The notes beneath the pieces were generated by a model. That model made no database searches. It saw only the letters and a list, made by a program, of their open reading frames with translations, and was not told the DNA's origin. A program made the position numbers and the translations under genes. From NCBI RefSeq assembly GCF_016863015.1, contig NZ_BOOB01000028.1, positions 22,646-86,645 on the forward strand: DNA of 64,000 bases, read 5' to 3'. This DNA comes from Microbispora amethystogenes (lineage in GTDB: Bacteria; Actinomycetota; Actinomycetes; Streptosporangiales; Streptosporangiaceae). Positions 7,321-17,840 of this stretch are shown in pieces (the stretch's first letter is position 1; each line of letters opens with the position of its first letter).

Positions 7321-10300
7321 ATGTCCCGACGAGTGATCGTCTCGACCCTGGCCACCGTGGCTCTCGGCGCGGCGCTCCTGGCGCCGGCCGCGCCGGCGCA
7401 GGCCGGCCAGGGCGACCCGCTCCCGCCTACGGACCAGATCGACCTCTACCAGCTCGACAGCGCGCCCGGAACCGCGGCCACGCTGAACCAGAAGGGCTTC
7501 GACGTCGTCCAGCAGCACCCCTCACGCGACAACACGGGTGACAAGGAGCACGTCGAGCTGACGGCGACCCCCGCCGACGTCAAGAAGCTCCAGATCCTCG
7601 GCTACCGGCCGCAACCGGTTCGCAACCCCCAGGGCCAGACACAGCTGCAGGCGGCCCGGGCGCAGGCGGCCGGCGGATACACCGTGTGGAGGTCCTACTC
7701 GGAGAAGGGCGGCATCGCCGACCAGCTCAGGGCCATCGCCGACGCCAACAAGGACGTCGCGAAGCTGGAGTCGATCGGTAAGACCGTCCAGGGCAAGGAC
7801 ATCCTCGCCCTCAAGCTGACCGCGCTGGCCCGGGTGCTGCCCGACGGCCTGAAGCCCGCCGTGCTCTACTCCGCCACCCAGCACGCCCGGGAGTGGATCG
7901 CGACCGAGGTCGACATGCGGCTGCTGAAGTATCTGGTGGCCAACAAGGGCAAGGCCGACGTCGCGAAGCTGCTGGCCACCACCGAGGTGTGGTTCGTGCC
8001 GGTGGCCAACCCCGACGGCTACGACTTCACCTTCACCGAGGGCAACCGGCTCTGGCGCAAGAACCTCCGCGACAACGACGGCGACGGCGCGATCACCGGC
8101 GTCGACGGGGTCGACCCCAACCGCAACTACCCCACCAAGTGGGGGTACGACGAGGAGGGCTCCTCCAGCGTCCTCAGCAGCGAGACCTACCGTGGCACCG
8201 CCCCGGCGTCGGAGCCCGAGACGAAGGCCATGGACGGCCTGCTCAGGCGGCTCCGCTTCAAGGCCCAGGTCAACTACCACTCGTACGGCCCGCTGCTGCT
8301 CTATCCGCAGGGGTGGCAGGTCCAGACGACGACCGCGGACGACCCCGTCTACCTGGCACTGACCGGGACCGACGAGAAGCCCGCGATCCCCGGCTTCGAC
8401 CCCGGCGTCGGCGCCGAGCTCTACACCACCAACGGCGAGACCACCGACCACGCGCACAAGGCGTACGGCACGCTCGCCTGGACGCCGGAGCTGGAGGAGG
8501 GCTGCGACGGCTGCGGCTTCGTCTTCCCCGACGACGAGGCGCTGGTGCAGGCCGAGTTCGAAAAGCAGCTGCCGTTCGCGCTGGACGTCGCGAAGTCGGC
8601 GCCGAACCCGGCCGAGCCGGTCAGCCACCTCGGCAACACGGTCCCCGACTTCGTCGTCGACCCGTTCGACGTCGGCTACGGCACCGACCAGGTCGTGCAG
8701 GTCGACGCCAAGCGCAAACTCGGGCCCGTCCTCCTCAACTACCAGATCAACGGCGGGCGGACGAAGATCGCGCCGACGAGCGAGTGGAAGGGCGGCGAGC
8801 GGTACGGCGAAGGCTACGACACCTACTTCCACCAGCTCAGGGGCACGGTGAAGGGCGCCAAACCCGGTGACCGGGTGAAGGTGTGGTTCACCTCGCTCCT
8901 GAAGAAGAGCGACGACTTCACCTACCGGGTCTCCACGGACATCGGCGGGAAGGTCCTGGTCGTCGCGGCGGAGGACGTCACGGGGATCAGCCCCGCCCAG
9001 GGCGCGACCGAGGCGAAGTACGCCGCCGCCTACGTCACGGCGCTGACCGGGTCCGGCTACTCCTCCGACGTGTACGACGTGGACAAAAACGGCCGGAAGG
9101 CGCCCCACCCGCTCGGGGTCCTGAGCCACTACAAGGCGGTCATCTGGGAGACCGGCGACGACATCATCCCCCGCGCGGCCGGGCAGCCCGGCGGCACCGC
9201 CGCCAACCTGGCCGAGGAGCTGGAACTGGCGTTCCGCGACTACCTCAACGAGGGCGGCAAACTGCTCGTCACCGGCAAGTACGCGTTGTACGCCCAGAAC
9301 GTTGACGGCGCCTACTGGTACGAGCCGGACTATCCGGCGCAACCCGAATGCACGACGCTGAGCAAGCCGCCGTGCCTGGCGCTCAGCAACGACTTCGTGC
9401 AGTACTACCTCGGCGCCTACACCTTCGTCGAGGGCGGCGGCCAGGACGCGGACGGCGCCACGGTGCCGCTGAAGGGCACGAGCGGCGCCTTCGCCGGGTT
9501 CCTCGGCACCCTCAACGGCGGCGACTCGCCCGGGAACCAGGACAACACCTCCGCGTTCGTCACGACCTCGTCGGTGCTGCCGGTCGGCCGGTTCCCGCAG
9601 TTCGCCAGTTCGGCCCCGCTGAAGTGGCAGTACGCCGGGGGGTCGCCCTTCGCGCCGCACACCGGCGCGTGGGACGTGCAGAGCGGCCAGGCCGACCAGT
9701 CGTACAAGCGGCTGACGAGGACGATCGACCTCACCGGTAAGACCAGCGGCGAGCTGTCGTTCTGGACGTCGTACAACACCGAGCCGGACTGGGACTTCCT
9801 GACCGTCGAGGCGCACACGGCCGGCCAGGACGACTGGACGACGCTCCCCGACGCCAACGGGCACACCTCGGACGAGCCCGGTGAGAGCTGCGCCAGCGGC
9901 TGGGCGGACCTCCACCCGTTCACCGCCCACTACCAGACGTACGACGGCGCCTCGTCGTGCACGGCGACCGGCACCACCGGCGCGTGGCACGCCGCCTCCG
10001 GCCCGTCGAACGGCTGGCAGCAGTGGACGATCGACCTGACGGCCTACGCCGGCAAGCAGGTCGAGGTGTCGATCTCCTACATCAGTGACTGGGGCACCCA
10101 GGGCCTCGGCGTCTGGCTGGACGACGCGACGGTCAAGGCCGACGGCGCGGTCGTCTCGCAGACCTCGTTCGAGGACGGCCTCGGCGGCTGGACCGTCGCG
10201 GGCCCGCCCCCGGGCTCGGCGGAGGCGCTGAACGACTGGACGCGCAGCGACCAGACGCTGGAGGACGGCGCGGGCGTCACCACGAAGGACACGGTCTATT

Positions 10301-10395
10301 TCGGCTTCGGCGCCGAGGGCGCCACGACCCAGGCCATGCGGACCGACCTGGTCCGCCGGTCGATGCGGCACCTGCTCGGGCCGGCCCTTCCGTAG
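7321..10395 (+). CDS. Large secreted M14 zinc carboxypeptidase
   Basis: The 1024-residue protein carries a signal peptide (about 1-28, cleavage after AQA). The M14 catalytic domain (about 125-420) shows the zinc motif H188-x2-E191 in QHAREW, the substrate segment VDPNRNYP, the third zinc ligand H320 in NYHSYG, and the probable catalytic glutamate E390 in WTPELEEG. The C-terminal 600 residues include a beta-rich region (about 790-975) like the jellyroll domains of immune-inhibitor-A-type proteases. It should remove C-terminal residues from peptides outside the cell. ATG at 7321 follows GAAGGG; an AT-rich leader of about 200 bp precedes it. A strong hairpin follows the stop. Confidence 0.92.
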   Translation: MSRRVIVSTLATVALGAALLAPAAPAQAGQGDPLPPTDQIDLYQLDSAPGTAATLNQKGFDVVQQHPSRDNTGDKEHVELTATPADVKKLQILGYRPQPVRNPQGQTQLQAARAQAAGGYTVWRSYSEKGGIADQLRAIADANKDVAKLESIGKTVQGKDILALKLTALARVLPDGLKPAVLYSATQHAREWIATEVDMRLLKYLVANKGKADVAKLLATTEVWFVPVANPDGYDFTFTEGNRLWRKNLRDNDGDGAITGVDGVDPNRNYPTKWGYDEEGSSSVLSSETYRGTAPASEPETKAMDGLLRRLRFKAQVNYHSYGPLLLYPQGWQVQTTTADDPVYLALTGTDEKPAIPGFDPGVGAELYTTNGETTDHAHKAYGTLAWTPELEEGCDGCGFVFPDDEALVQAEFEKQLPFALDVAKSAPNPAEPVSHLGNTVPDFVVDPFDVGYGTDQVVQVDAKRKLGPVLLNYQINGGRTKIAPTSEWKGGERYGEGYDTYFHQLRGTVKGAKPGDRVKVWFTSLLKKSDDFTYRVSTDIGGKVLVVAAEDVTGISPAQGATEAKYAAAYVTALTGSGYSSDVYDVDKNGRKAPHPLGVLSHYKAVIWETGDDIIPRAAGQPGGTAANLAEELELAFRDYLNEGGKLLVTGKYALYAQNVDGAYWYEPDYPAQPECTTLSKPPCLALSNDFVQYYLGAYTFVEGGGQDADGATVPLKGTSGAFAGFLGTLNGGDSPGNQDNTSAFVTTSSVLPVGRFPQFASSAPLKWQYAGGSPFAPHTGAWDVQSGQADQSYKRLTRTIDLTGKTSGELSFWTSYNTEPDWDFLTVEAHTAGQDDWTTLPDANGHTSDEPGESCASGWADLHPFTAHYQTYDGASSCTATGTTGAWHAASGPSNGWQQWTIDLTAYAGKQVEVSISYISDWGTQGLGVWLDDATVKADGAVVSQTSFEDGLGGWTVAGPPPGSAEALNDWTRSDQTLEDGAGVTTKDTVYFGFGAEGATTQAMRTDLVRRSMRHLLGPALP

Positions 10396-10412
10396 GGCTC
10401 CCGCCGGAGAAC

Positions 10413-10454
10413 CCGTGGCCCGGTCCTCGCCGTACGGCGGGGGCCGGGCCACGG
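10413..10454 (+). terminator. Strong hairpin terminator after carboxypeptidase
   Basis: CCGTGGCCCGG (10413-10423) and CCGGGCCACGG (10444-10454) form an 11-bp perfect stem enclosing a smaller palindrome CGCCGTACGGCG. There is no T run, which is common in actinomycetes. Confidence 0.75.
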
Positions 10455-10555
10455 TCGCGCTCGCACCGACACCGGCGTCGGCTCTTGCCAACACCGAGCA
10501 GAACATGATTCGGTCTCCGTGTGTGGTCAAGCGCGCGCCCGATCGGGAGGCAGGC

Positions 10556-11992
10556 ATGCGGCAGCACGACACGCTGTTCGTCGGCGGCGACTGGGTGACC
10601 CCCGCGGGCACGGGCACGATCGAGGTGGTCTCCCCGCACACCGAGGAGGTCGTCGGCCGGGTCCCGGACGGCACCGCGGCCGACATGGACCGCGCGGTCG
10701 CGGCGGCCAGGGACGCCTTCGACAACGGGCCGTGGCCGCGGACGACGATGGCCGAGCGCGCGGCGGCGGTGGGACGGCTCGCGGAGATCTACGAGGCGCG
10801 CCAGGCCGAGATGGCCGAGCTGATCACGCTGGAGATGGGCGCCCCGATCACGTTCTCCCGGCTCGCCCAGACGCCGCAGCCCCTGGGCATGCTGAAGTAC
10901 TTCGCCGGTCTCGGCGCCGCGTTCCCCGTCGAGGAGGAGCGGCCCGGCCTGTTCGGCCCGGTGACCGTCCGCCGTGAGCCGGTCGGCGTCGTCGCGGCCG
11001 TGGTCCCCTGGAACGTCCCCCAGTTCGTCACCATGAGCAAGCTCGCCCCGGCGCTCGTCGCGGGCTGCGCCGTCGTGCTCAAGCCCGCCCCCGAGACGCC
11101 CCTCGACGCCTACCTGCTCGCCGAGATGATCCACGACGCCGGGATCCCCGGCGGGGTCGTGAACATCGTCCCGGCCGGCCGCGAGGCGGGCGAGCACCTC
11201 GTCTCCCACCCGGGCGTCGACAAGGTCGCCTTCACCGGCTCGACCGCCGCCGGCCGCCGGATCGCCGCGATCTGCGGCGAGCGGCTCAAGCGGTGCACGC
11301 TGGAGCTGGGCGGCAAGTCGGCGGCCATCATCCTGGACGACTGCGACCTGTCCTCGGCGATGGGCATGCTGACGATGGCCACGCTGATGAACAACGGCCA
11401 GGCGTGCGTGGCGCAGACCCGCGTCCTCGCCTCCCGCGCCCGGTACGACGAGGTGGTGCAGGCCGTCGCCCACATGGTGACGAGCCAGCGGGTGGGCGAC
11501 CCCGCCGACCCGGCCACCGGCATCGGCCCGCTCGTGGCCCGGCGGCAGCAGGAGCGGGTCGAGGGCTACATCAGGGCGGGCGTCGAGGAGGGCGCCAAGC
11601 CCGTCGTCGGCGGCCTCGACCGGCCGTACGACCGGGGCTGGTACGTCGCCCCCACCGTCTTCGCCGACGCCACCAACGACATGCGCATCGCCCGCGAGGA
11701 GATCTTCGGCCCGGTCCTCACAGTGATCCCGTACGAGGACGAGGCGGACGCGGTGCGGATCGCGAACGACAGCGACTACGGGCTGTCGGGCTCGGTCTGG
11801 ACCGGCGACGCCGAGCACGGCATGGAGATCGCCCGCCGGGTGCGCACCGGCACGTACGGCGTCAACACGATGCACACGCTCGACCCCAACACGCCGTTCG
11901 GCGGGTTCAAGGCCAGCGGCCTCGGCCGCGAACTCGGCCCCGAGGGCCTGTCGGCCTACCTGGAGCACAAGTCCATCGCCCGCCTCGGCTAG
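10556..11992 (+). CDS. Aldehyde dehydrogenase (NAD(P)+)
   Basis: The 478-residue protein is a standard aldehyde dehydrogenase: VVPWNVP in the cofactor fold, the general-base glutamate in ELGGKS (E250) and the catalytic cysteine in NNGQACVAQTR (C284), the usual 34 residues apart, and a normal C-terminus. It oxidises an unknown aldehyde to the acid in the cytoplasm. ATG at 10556 follows GGGAGG (10545-10550). The stop codon TAG lies within the CTAG at the edge of an inverted-repeat element (11988-12068), so the 3' untranslated region is made of that element. Confidence 0.92.
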   Translation: MRQHDTLFVGGDWVTPAGTGTIEVVSPHTEEVVGRVPDGTAADMDRAVAAARDAFDNGPWPRTTMAERAAAVGRLAEIYEARQAEMAELITLEMGAPITFSRLAQTPQPLGMLKYFAGLGAAFPVEEERPGLFGPVTVRREPVGVVAAVVPWNVPQFVTMSKLAPALVAGCAVVLKPAPETPLDAYLLAEMIHDAGIPGGVVNIVPAGREAGEHLVSHPGVDKVAFTGSTAAGRRIAAICGERLKRCTLELGGKSAAIILDDCDLSSAMGMLTMATLMNNGQACVAQTRVLASRARYDEVVQAVAHMVTSQRVGDPADPATGIGPLVARRQQERVEGYIRAGVEEGAKPVVGGLDRPYDRGWYVAPTVFADATNDMRIAREEIFGPVLTVIPYEDEADAVRIANDSDYGLSGSVWTGDAEHGMEIARRVRTGTYGVNTMHTLDPNTPFGGFKASGLGRELGPEGLSAYLEHKSIARLG

Positions 11993-12068
11993 GTCGTGTC
12001 TGACAAATCAAGCCCTGCTGCGCGTGGCCCAGCTCGCGACGGGCAGCATTTGTCAGACACTCCCTAGC
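11988..12068. mobile_element. MITE-like inverted-repeat element
   Basis: The 21-bp ends at 11988-12008 and 12048-12068 are inverted copies with two mismatches; the inner 13 bp (GTGTCTGACAAAT and ATTTGTCAGACAC) are perfect. Each end abuts CTAG (11989-11992 and 12064-12067), which fits the YTAR target duplication of IS5-group elements. The core is only 39 bp and codes for nothing, so it would be a non-autonomous miniature element. It also folds as a hairpin between convergent genes and could act as a bidirectional terminator. Confidence 0.5.
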
Positions 12069-12081
12069 GTCCCTCCGGCCC

Positions 12082-12103
12082 GGTGCGGCACGCATGCCGC
12101 ACC
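12082..12103. terminator. Hairpin terminator
   Basis: GGTGCGGCA (12082-12090) and TGCCGCACC (12095-12103) form a 9-bp stem with a 4-base loop between the convergent dehydrogenase and hydrolase genes. Confidence 0.65.
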
Positions 12104-12217
12104 GAGCCGGCAGACAACTCAGCGCGCCCCCGCGACGCTGTGTTTCCCGGCGCGCCCCTCAGGCTCGCTCGGTGTTTCCCGCTTCACCAACGGGTTGTGC
12201 GTACGTATAGACGACCC

Positions 12218-12973
12218 TTATGCGGATTTGGTTCGCGAAATCCAGTGACCAATTCTGCGGACCAGGTCGGGGGTGGCCGCGGCCTCGGCGTGGCCGTAGC
12301 CGGGCTCGATCCACAGCTCCTTCGGCTCCCCGGCGCTCTCGTAGAGCTGGTAGGCGTGTTCGACGGGGAAGAACGGGTCCCGGTCGCCGTGCACGATCAG
12401 CAGCGGCGTGGGGGCGATCATCGCCACCGCCTCGTGCGGCGGGAGCGGCACGGGGTCCCATCCCTCCACCGCGATCCTGGTCCGCTTGGCCAGCCGGACC
12501 GCCAGCCGCCCGTGCCAGCGCTCGATCGCCCAGTGGACCTGGCGCATGGGCTTGGTGCCCCGGTAGTACCAGCGGGCCGGGCCGCTCACCGCGACCACCG
12601 CGTCCACGCCCCGGTGCAGCGCGGCGTGCCGTACGGCGACGGCCGCGCCCATCGAGAAGCCGAGCGTGACGATGCGGCGGTAACCGATCGAGCGGGCGTG
12701 CTTGACCGCCGCGTCCATGTCGAGGACCTCCAGGTCGCCCACGGTCGACCGGCCGCCGGAGCGTCCGTGGCCCCGGAAGTCGAACGACACCACGCCGCCG
12801 AACCTCGACAGGACGTGCACGATGCGTCGGGTGTCCAGCCCTCTCCACGTGCCGGTGAACCCGTGCGCGACCACGACGCCGAGGTCGAGAGATCCGTTGG
12901 GCGTGTGCGCCGCGTCGATGCGGACACCGTCCGCGGTGCGCAGCATCGCTCCGTAAGCAGCAGCGAGAGCCAT
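12218..12973 (-). CDS. Alpha/beta hydrolase
   Basis: The 251-residue protein is a serine hydrolase with oxyanion segment AHGFTG (36-41), nucleophile elbow GFSMG (S107), an acid in HGDRDPFFP (D199 likely) and catalytic histidine in GYGHAE (H228). Length and motifs fit a lysophospholipase- or esterase-like enzyme; substrate unknown. ATG at 12973 follows GGGGGAAATAAGG upstream. It is divergent from typA, with 228 bp between. Confidence 0.88.
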   Translation of the reverse strand: MALAAAYGAMLRTADGVRIDAAHTPNGSLDLGVVVAHGFTGTWRGLDTRRIVHVLSRFGGVVSFDFRGHGRSGGRSTVGDLEVLDMDAAVKHARSIGYRRIVTLGFSMGAAVAVRHAALHRGVDAVVAVSGPARWYYRGTKPMRQVHWAIERWHGRLAVRLAKRTRIAVEGWDPVPLPPHEAVAMIAPTPLLIVHGDRDPFFPVEHAYQLYESAGEPKELWIEPGYGHAEAAATPDLVRRIGHWISRTKSA

Positions 12974-13201
12974 GCCTCCGACCTTATTTCCCCCATGTCA
13001 CACGTCCCCCGCCAGGCGGCCGCCAGACCATGGAATGCGGGCCGCGGCGCAGGCGTTGAGATCGAGGGTCCCGGAGCCGTCGGCGCGTGGTGGCGATCGG
13101 GATCAACTAAACTGGTATGGCCGCGTCTTGCGGCTGCTGTGCGTCTCGCTTCGGTCCCGGGACGCGGACGACACCCCGACGAACCAGAGCGAGACTTCCC
13201 T
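12974..13201. promoter_or_regulatory. Divergent promoter region of hydrolase and typA
   Basis: This 228-bp spacer holds no gene. TAAACT at about 13106-13111 within ATCAACTAAACTGG is the best -10 candidate for typA. Confidence 0.35.
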
Positions 13202-15055
<1,854 letters not shown>

Positions 15056-15192
15056 CCTCGCCGTCTGATCACCCGGCCCGCGACGCCAAGAGCGGGTAAA
15101 CGACGGGTACGGACGGCGTCGTTCCTCCTCCTCGGCTCGGCTCGCCGTGCTCTGCTGTCGGATGCGTCAAGCGTCTGAGGAGGACAGCGACC

Positions 15193-15858
15193 ATGCCTCG
15201 CCCACCCCGTTTCGCCCCACCGCGTGTCGCCCTGGGTCTCCCGCTGGGACTCGCGCTGGTGCTCACGCTGCCCGGCGGCCTCGCCCTGGGACGGGCCGGC
15301 ACGGCCGTCCCCCGGGCGTCCGCCGCTTCCGCGGCATCGTCACGCACCGGCGAGACGGCGGCCGCCGTCATCAGGGACGCCACCGGGCGCGTCCTGGGCA
15401 GCGTCCGGTTCGAGCGGTACGACCTGGAGAAGACCAGGGTCAGCGTCAGCGTGCGGGGGCTCGAGCCGGGGTTCCACGGCTTCCACGTCCACGCGGCGGG
15501 CGTGTGCGACCCGCGTGCCGTCGACCGGGCCACGGGCACGGCGTTCTCCAGCGCCGGGAGCCACCTCGGCCCGGGCACGCACGGTGCGGGGGCCGGGGAC
15601 ATGCCTCCGCTGCTGGCCGCGGACGACGGAACCGCCTCCGCCTCGTTCGTGACCGACCGGTTCACGGTCGAGGACCTCGCCGACGCCGATGGCAGCGCGG
15701 TCGTGGTGCACGCCGGGCCGGACAACTTCGCCCACATCCCGAAGAGGTACTTCCACCGCCCCGACTCCATGGGCGCCACCGGCCCTGACCTGACCACCCG
15801 CAAGACCGGCGACGCCGGCGCGCGGATCGGCTGCGGAGTGGTCAGGCCGCGCGCCTGA
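15193..15858 (+). CDS. sodC: Secreted Cu-type superoxide dismutase, probable Zn-less SodC
   Basis: The 221-residue protein has a signal peptide (about 1-45) and a SodC domain with copper ligands H98 and H100 (GFHVH), bridging-type H124 (AGSH), H173 (VVHAGPDN), D136 (GDMPP) and a Cys pair C105/C214. The position three residues before D136, normally a zinc-ligand histidine (HAGD), is glycine (G133, GAGD). Mycobacterium tuberculosis SodC also lacks this ligand and is known to be active without zinc, so this is probably the same copper-only type. It would remove superoxide outside the membrane. ATG at 15193 follows GAGGAGG. Confidence 0.9.
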   Translation: MPRPPRFAPPRVALGLPLGLALVLTLPGGLALGRAGTAVPRASAASAASSRTGETAAAVIRDATGRVLGSVRFERYDLEKTRVSVSVRGLEPGFHGFHVHAAGVCDPRAVDRATGTAFSSAGSHLGPGTHGAGAGDMPPLLAADDGTASASFVTDRFTVEDLADADGSAVVVHAGPDNFAHIPKRYFHRPDSMGATGPDLTTRKTGDAGARIGCGVVRPRA

Positions 15859-15872
15859 CCCCGTATGCCACG

Positions 15873-16709
15873 TCAGCGGTTGGTGTACGTCTTCCCCGGT
15901 GCGGGGCTGCCGAGCAGTTCGGAGACGGTCACGTACGTGAAGCCCTTGCGGTCGAGTTCGTCGAGCAGGTGGGGCAGCGCCTGCACGGTCGTGGGATGGA
16001 TGTCGTGCATGAGCACGATGTCGCCCGGCTTGGCCGCGGCGCTGCGCTGGGCGATCACCGTGGGGTTGCGGTTGAGCCAGTCGAGGGTGTCGACCGCCCA
16101 CAGGATCTGTGCGAGCCCCTCCTGCTTCGACTCCTCCTCCACCGACTTGTTCGTCGCGCCGTACGGCGGGCGCATGAGCCGCATCCGCACGCCGGTGACC
16201 GCGCGTACGGCCTCCTGGGTCCGCTCCAGCTCGCGCCGCATGGCCTCGGTCGAGAGGCCGGACAGCGAGGCGTGGTCCCAGGAGTGGTTGCCGACCTCGT
16301 GCCCCTCGGAGGCCATGCGGCGGACGAAGTCCCGGGTCTCCCCCGTGATCATCTGGCCGAGCATGAAGAACGTGGCCCGGGCGTGATGCGCGGCGAGCAG
16401 GTCGAGCACGTGCCCGGTGTACTCGGCGGGCCCGTCGTCGAAGGTCAGCGCCACGCACCGGTGCTGCCGGCAGTCGACCTGCCGGGGCGGCGGCACCGCG
16501 GGCAGGCGCGGCCCGGGCGCTCCGCGCTGCGCCCCGGCGAGCCGCCAGCGCAGCAGGTCGGCGTCGAACCGCCGCACCGGCCCGAAACGGAAGTGTGGCG
16601 CGACGGCCCGCACCGCCTTGCGCTCGGTTCCCCGCAGCGGGGGCGCGGACCTGTTCTGGGCGCATCCGGCGAGCAGCGCCAACGACAGCAGCACGTATCC
16701 GATCCGCAT
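15873..16709 (-). CDS. Polysaccharide deacetylase lipoprotein (CE4)
   Basis: The 278-residue protein has a lipobox LLAGC (C16), so it is probably a membrane-anchored lipoprotein. The NodB/CE4 domain (about 83-275) shows TFDDGP (D91, D92), the metal pair HSWDH (H142, H146), RPPYG, DTLDW and MHD motifs. It should remove acetyl groups from wall or environmental N-acetyl sugars. It is convergent with sodC, 14 bp apart. Substrate (peptidoglycan or chitin) is unknown. Confidence 0.92.
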   Translation of the reverse strand: MRIGYVLLSLALLAGCAQNRSAPPLRGTERKAVRAVAPHFRFGPVRRFDADLLRWRLAGAQRGAPGPRLPAVPPPRQVDCRQHRCVALTFDDGPAEYTGHVLDLLAAHHARATFFMLGQMITGETRDFVRRMASEGHEVGNHSWDHASLSGLSTEAMRRELERTQEAVRAVTGVRMRLMRPPYGATNKSVEEESKQEGLAQILWAVDTLDWLNRNPTVIAQRSAAAKPGDIVLMHDIHPTTVQALPHLLDELDRKGFTYVTVSELLGSPAPGKTYTNR

Positions 16710-16743
16710 CCGACCCCCCGGAGCAGGCGGGGGGCCACGAACG

Positions 16744-17049
16744 TCACGGATAGCCGCCGGCGGCTCCCCCCCGCAGAACTCTGTCCAGCTCCTCCCACCA
16801 GGGCGGCACGTCCACCTTCAGTTCGGCGTGTCTGCGAGCCACCCGGACGGCGCACCCTGCGGGATCCGTACCCAGGTGCCGGCACTTCACGGCACCCTCG
16901 CGCCAACGGTAAAAACCGTCACGGAACGTCACGACGAGGCCGATCCACACCGAGAGGGTAGCCTCGTCGCCGATCTCGTACGCGTCGGCCACCCCGAGCG
17001 CGGCGAGTTCCGCGCGAAGTTTTTCCACCGCGACCCGCGACTCACTCAC
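16744..17049 (-). CDS. Small conserved hypothetical protein
   Basis: From GTG at 17049 the product is 101 residues and reads VSESRVAVEKLRAELAALG, then a mixed beta segment with LSVWIGLVVTFRDGFYRWR and CRHLGTD, ending in PPWWEELDRVL. The pattern suggests a small actinobacterial protein of unknown role with a possible alpha/beta fold. A longer start at 17070 is open but less likely. It precedes the deacetylase gene in the same direction by 34 bp and may share its transcript. Confidence 0.6.
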   Translation of the reverse strand: MSESRVAVEKLRAELAALGVADAYEIGDEATLSVWIGLVVTFRDGFYRWREGAVKCRHLGTDPAGCAVRVARRHAELKVDVPPWWEELDRVLRGGAAGGYP

Positions 17050-17196
17050 CGGGCACCGCCCCCCGCCCACCAGACACGTACAAAAAGGGATGTACCCAAG
17101 CTTGAGGCGGCGCTTTCCGATTCATTCTGTAATCATCGGCCACGCAGCGTCACCGCGCAGCCCTTACTCGTGAGTCATGTGGCCCCGGCGCATCGC

Positions 17197-17772
17197 TCAG
17201 GGTGAGGGGTCTCTGGGTTCGGTGACGACCATCACGAACCGCAGCGGCGCGTCACCCTCGTTGGCGTACCGGTGCGGGCGGTCGGCGCTGAACACGACCG
17301 CGTCGCCGGTCCCGACGACGTGGCTCCGGCCGTACACCCCGAGGGTGAGCCGTCCCTCCAGCACGGTGAGCATCTCGCGGGTGCCCGCGGGGTGCGCGTC
17401 GCCGTCGTGGTGCTCGCCCGGCGCGAGACGCCAGTCCCACAGTTCGAGGATCGCGGGCGCGTCGGTCCCGACGAGCAGGCGGGCCGAGCCTCCCCCGGGC
17501 TGCTCGAACGTCACGACCTCCGACTCGTGCACGATCCGGACGACCGGCGTGTCGGCGACCTCCACCAGCCGGGCGAGGGTCACGCCGAGCGCGTCGGCGA
17601 TGCGCGTGAGCGTGTTGACGCTGGGGTTGGTCCGGCCCTGCTCGATCTGCACGAGCATGCCGCGGCTCACGTTCGACCTGGCCGCGAGTTCGTCGAGGGT
17701 CATCCCCCGGTGGGCGCGCTGGCCGCGCACGTTCGCGGCGATGGCGGCGGTGATCGTCCCGGGCTCAGGCAT
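17197..17772 (-). CDS. XRE-family regulator with cupin domain
   Basis: The 191-residue protein has a helix-turn-helix (about 8-65, with MTLDELAARSNVSRGMLVQIEQGRTNPS) and a C-terminal cupin (about 80-185, with APGEHHDGDAHPAG and HRYANEG). Such proteins regulate small-molecule transport or metabolism. It is divergent from the EamA transporter gene, 68 bp apart, and probably controls it. Confidence 0.9.
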   Translation of the reverse strand: MPEPGTITAAIAANVRGQRAHRGMTLDELAARSNVSRGMLVQIEQGRTNPSVNTLTRIADALGVTLARLVEVADTPVVRIVHESEVVTFEQPGGGSARLLVGTDAPAILELWDWRLAPGEHHDGDAHPAGTREMLTVLEGRLTLGVYGRSHVVGTGDAVVFSADRPHRYANEGDAPLRFVMVVTEPRDPSP

Positions 17773-17780
17773 GGGTCAAC

Positions 17781-17811
17781 TATATTGGCCTAACATTGCA
17801 GTCCATTGCAC
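17781..17811. promoter_or_regulatory. Divergent promoter/operator between XRE-cupin and EamA genes
   Basis: TATATT at 17781-17786 is a -10-like hexamer, and ATTGCA occurs twice, 10 bp apart (17795 and 17805). The one-turn spacing on the same strand is typical of an operator. Not proven. Confidence 0.35.
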
Positions 17812-17840
17812 TATCCGTGAAGTTTCCTTGGGGGTTGGTC

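Noticed and set aside
7155..7541. Plus-strand frame with a ribosome-like site before the carboxypeptidase
   Set aside because: It overlaps the signal peptide and start of the carboxypeptidase by over 200 bases and has low coding character after 7320; probably leader.
7522..10725. 1067-codon antisense frame under the carboxypeptidase
   Set aside because: It is a GC-bias shadow with valine/arginine/glycine-rich sequence and no recognisable domain.
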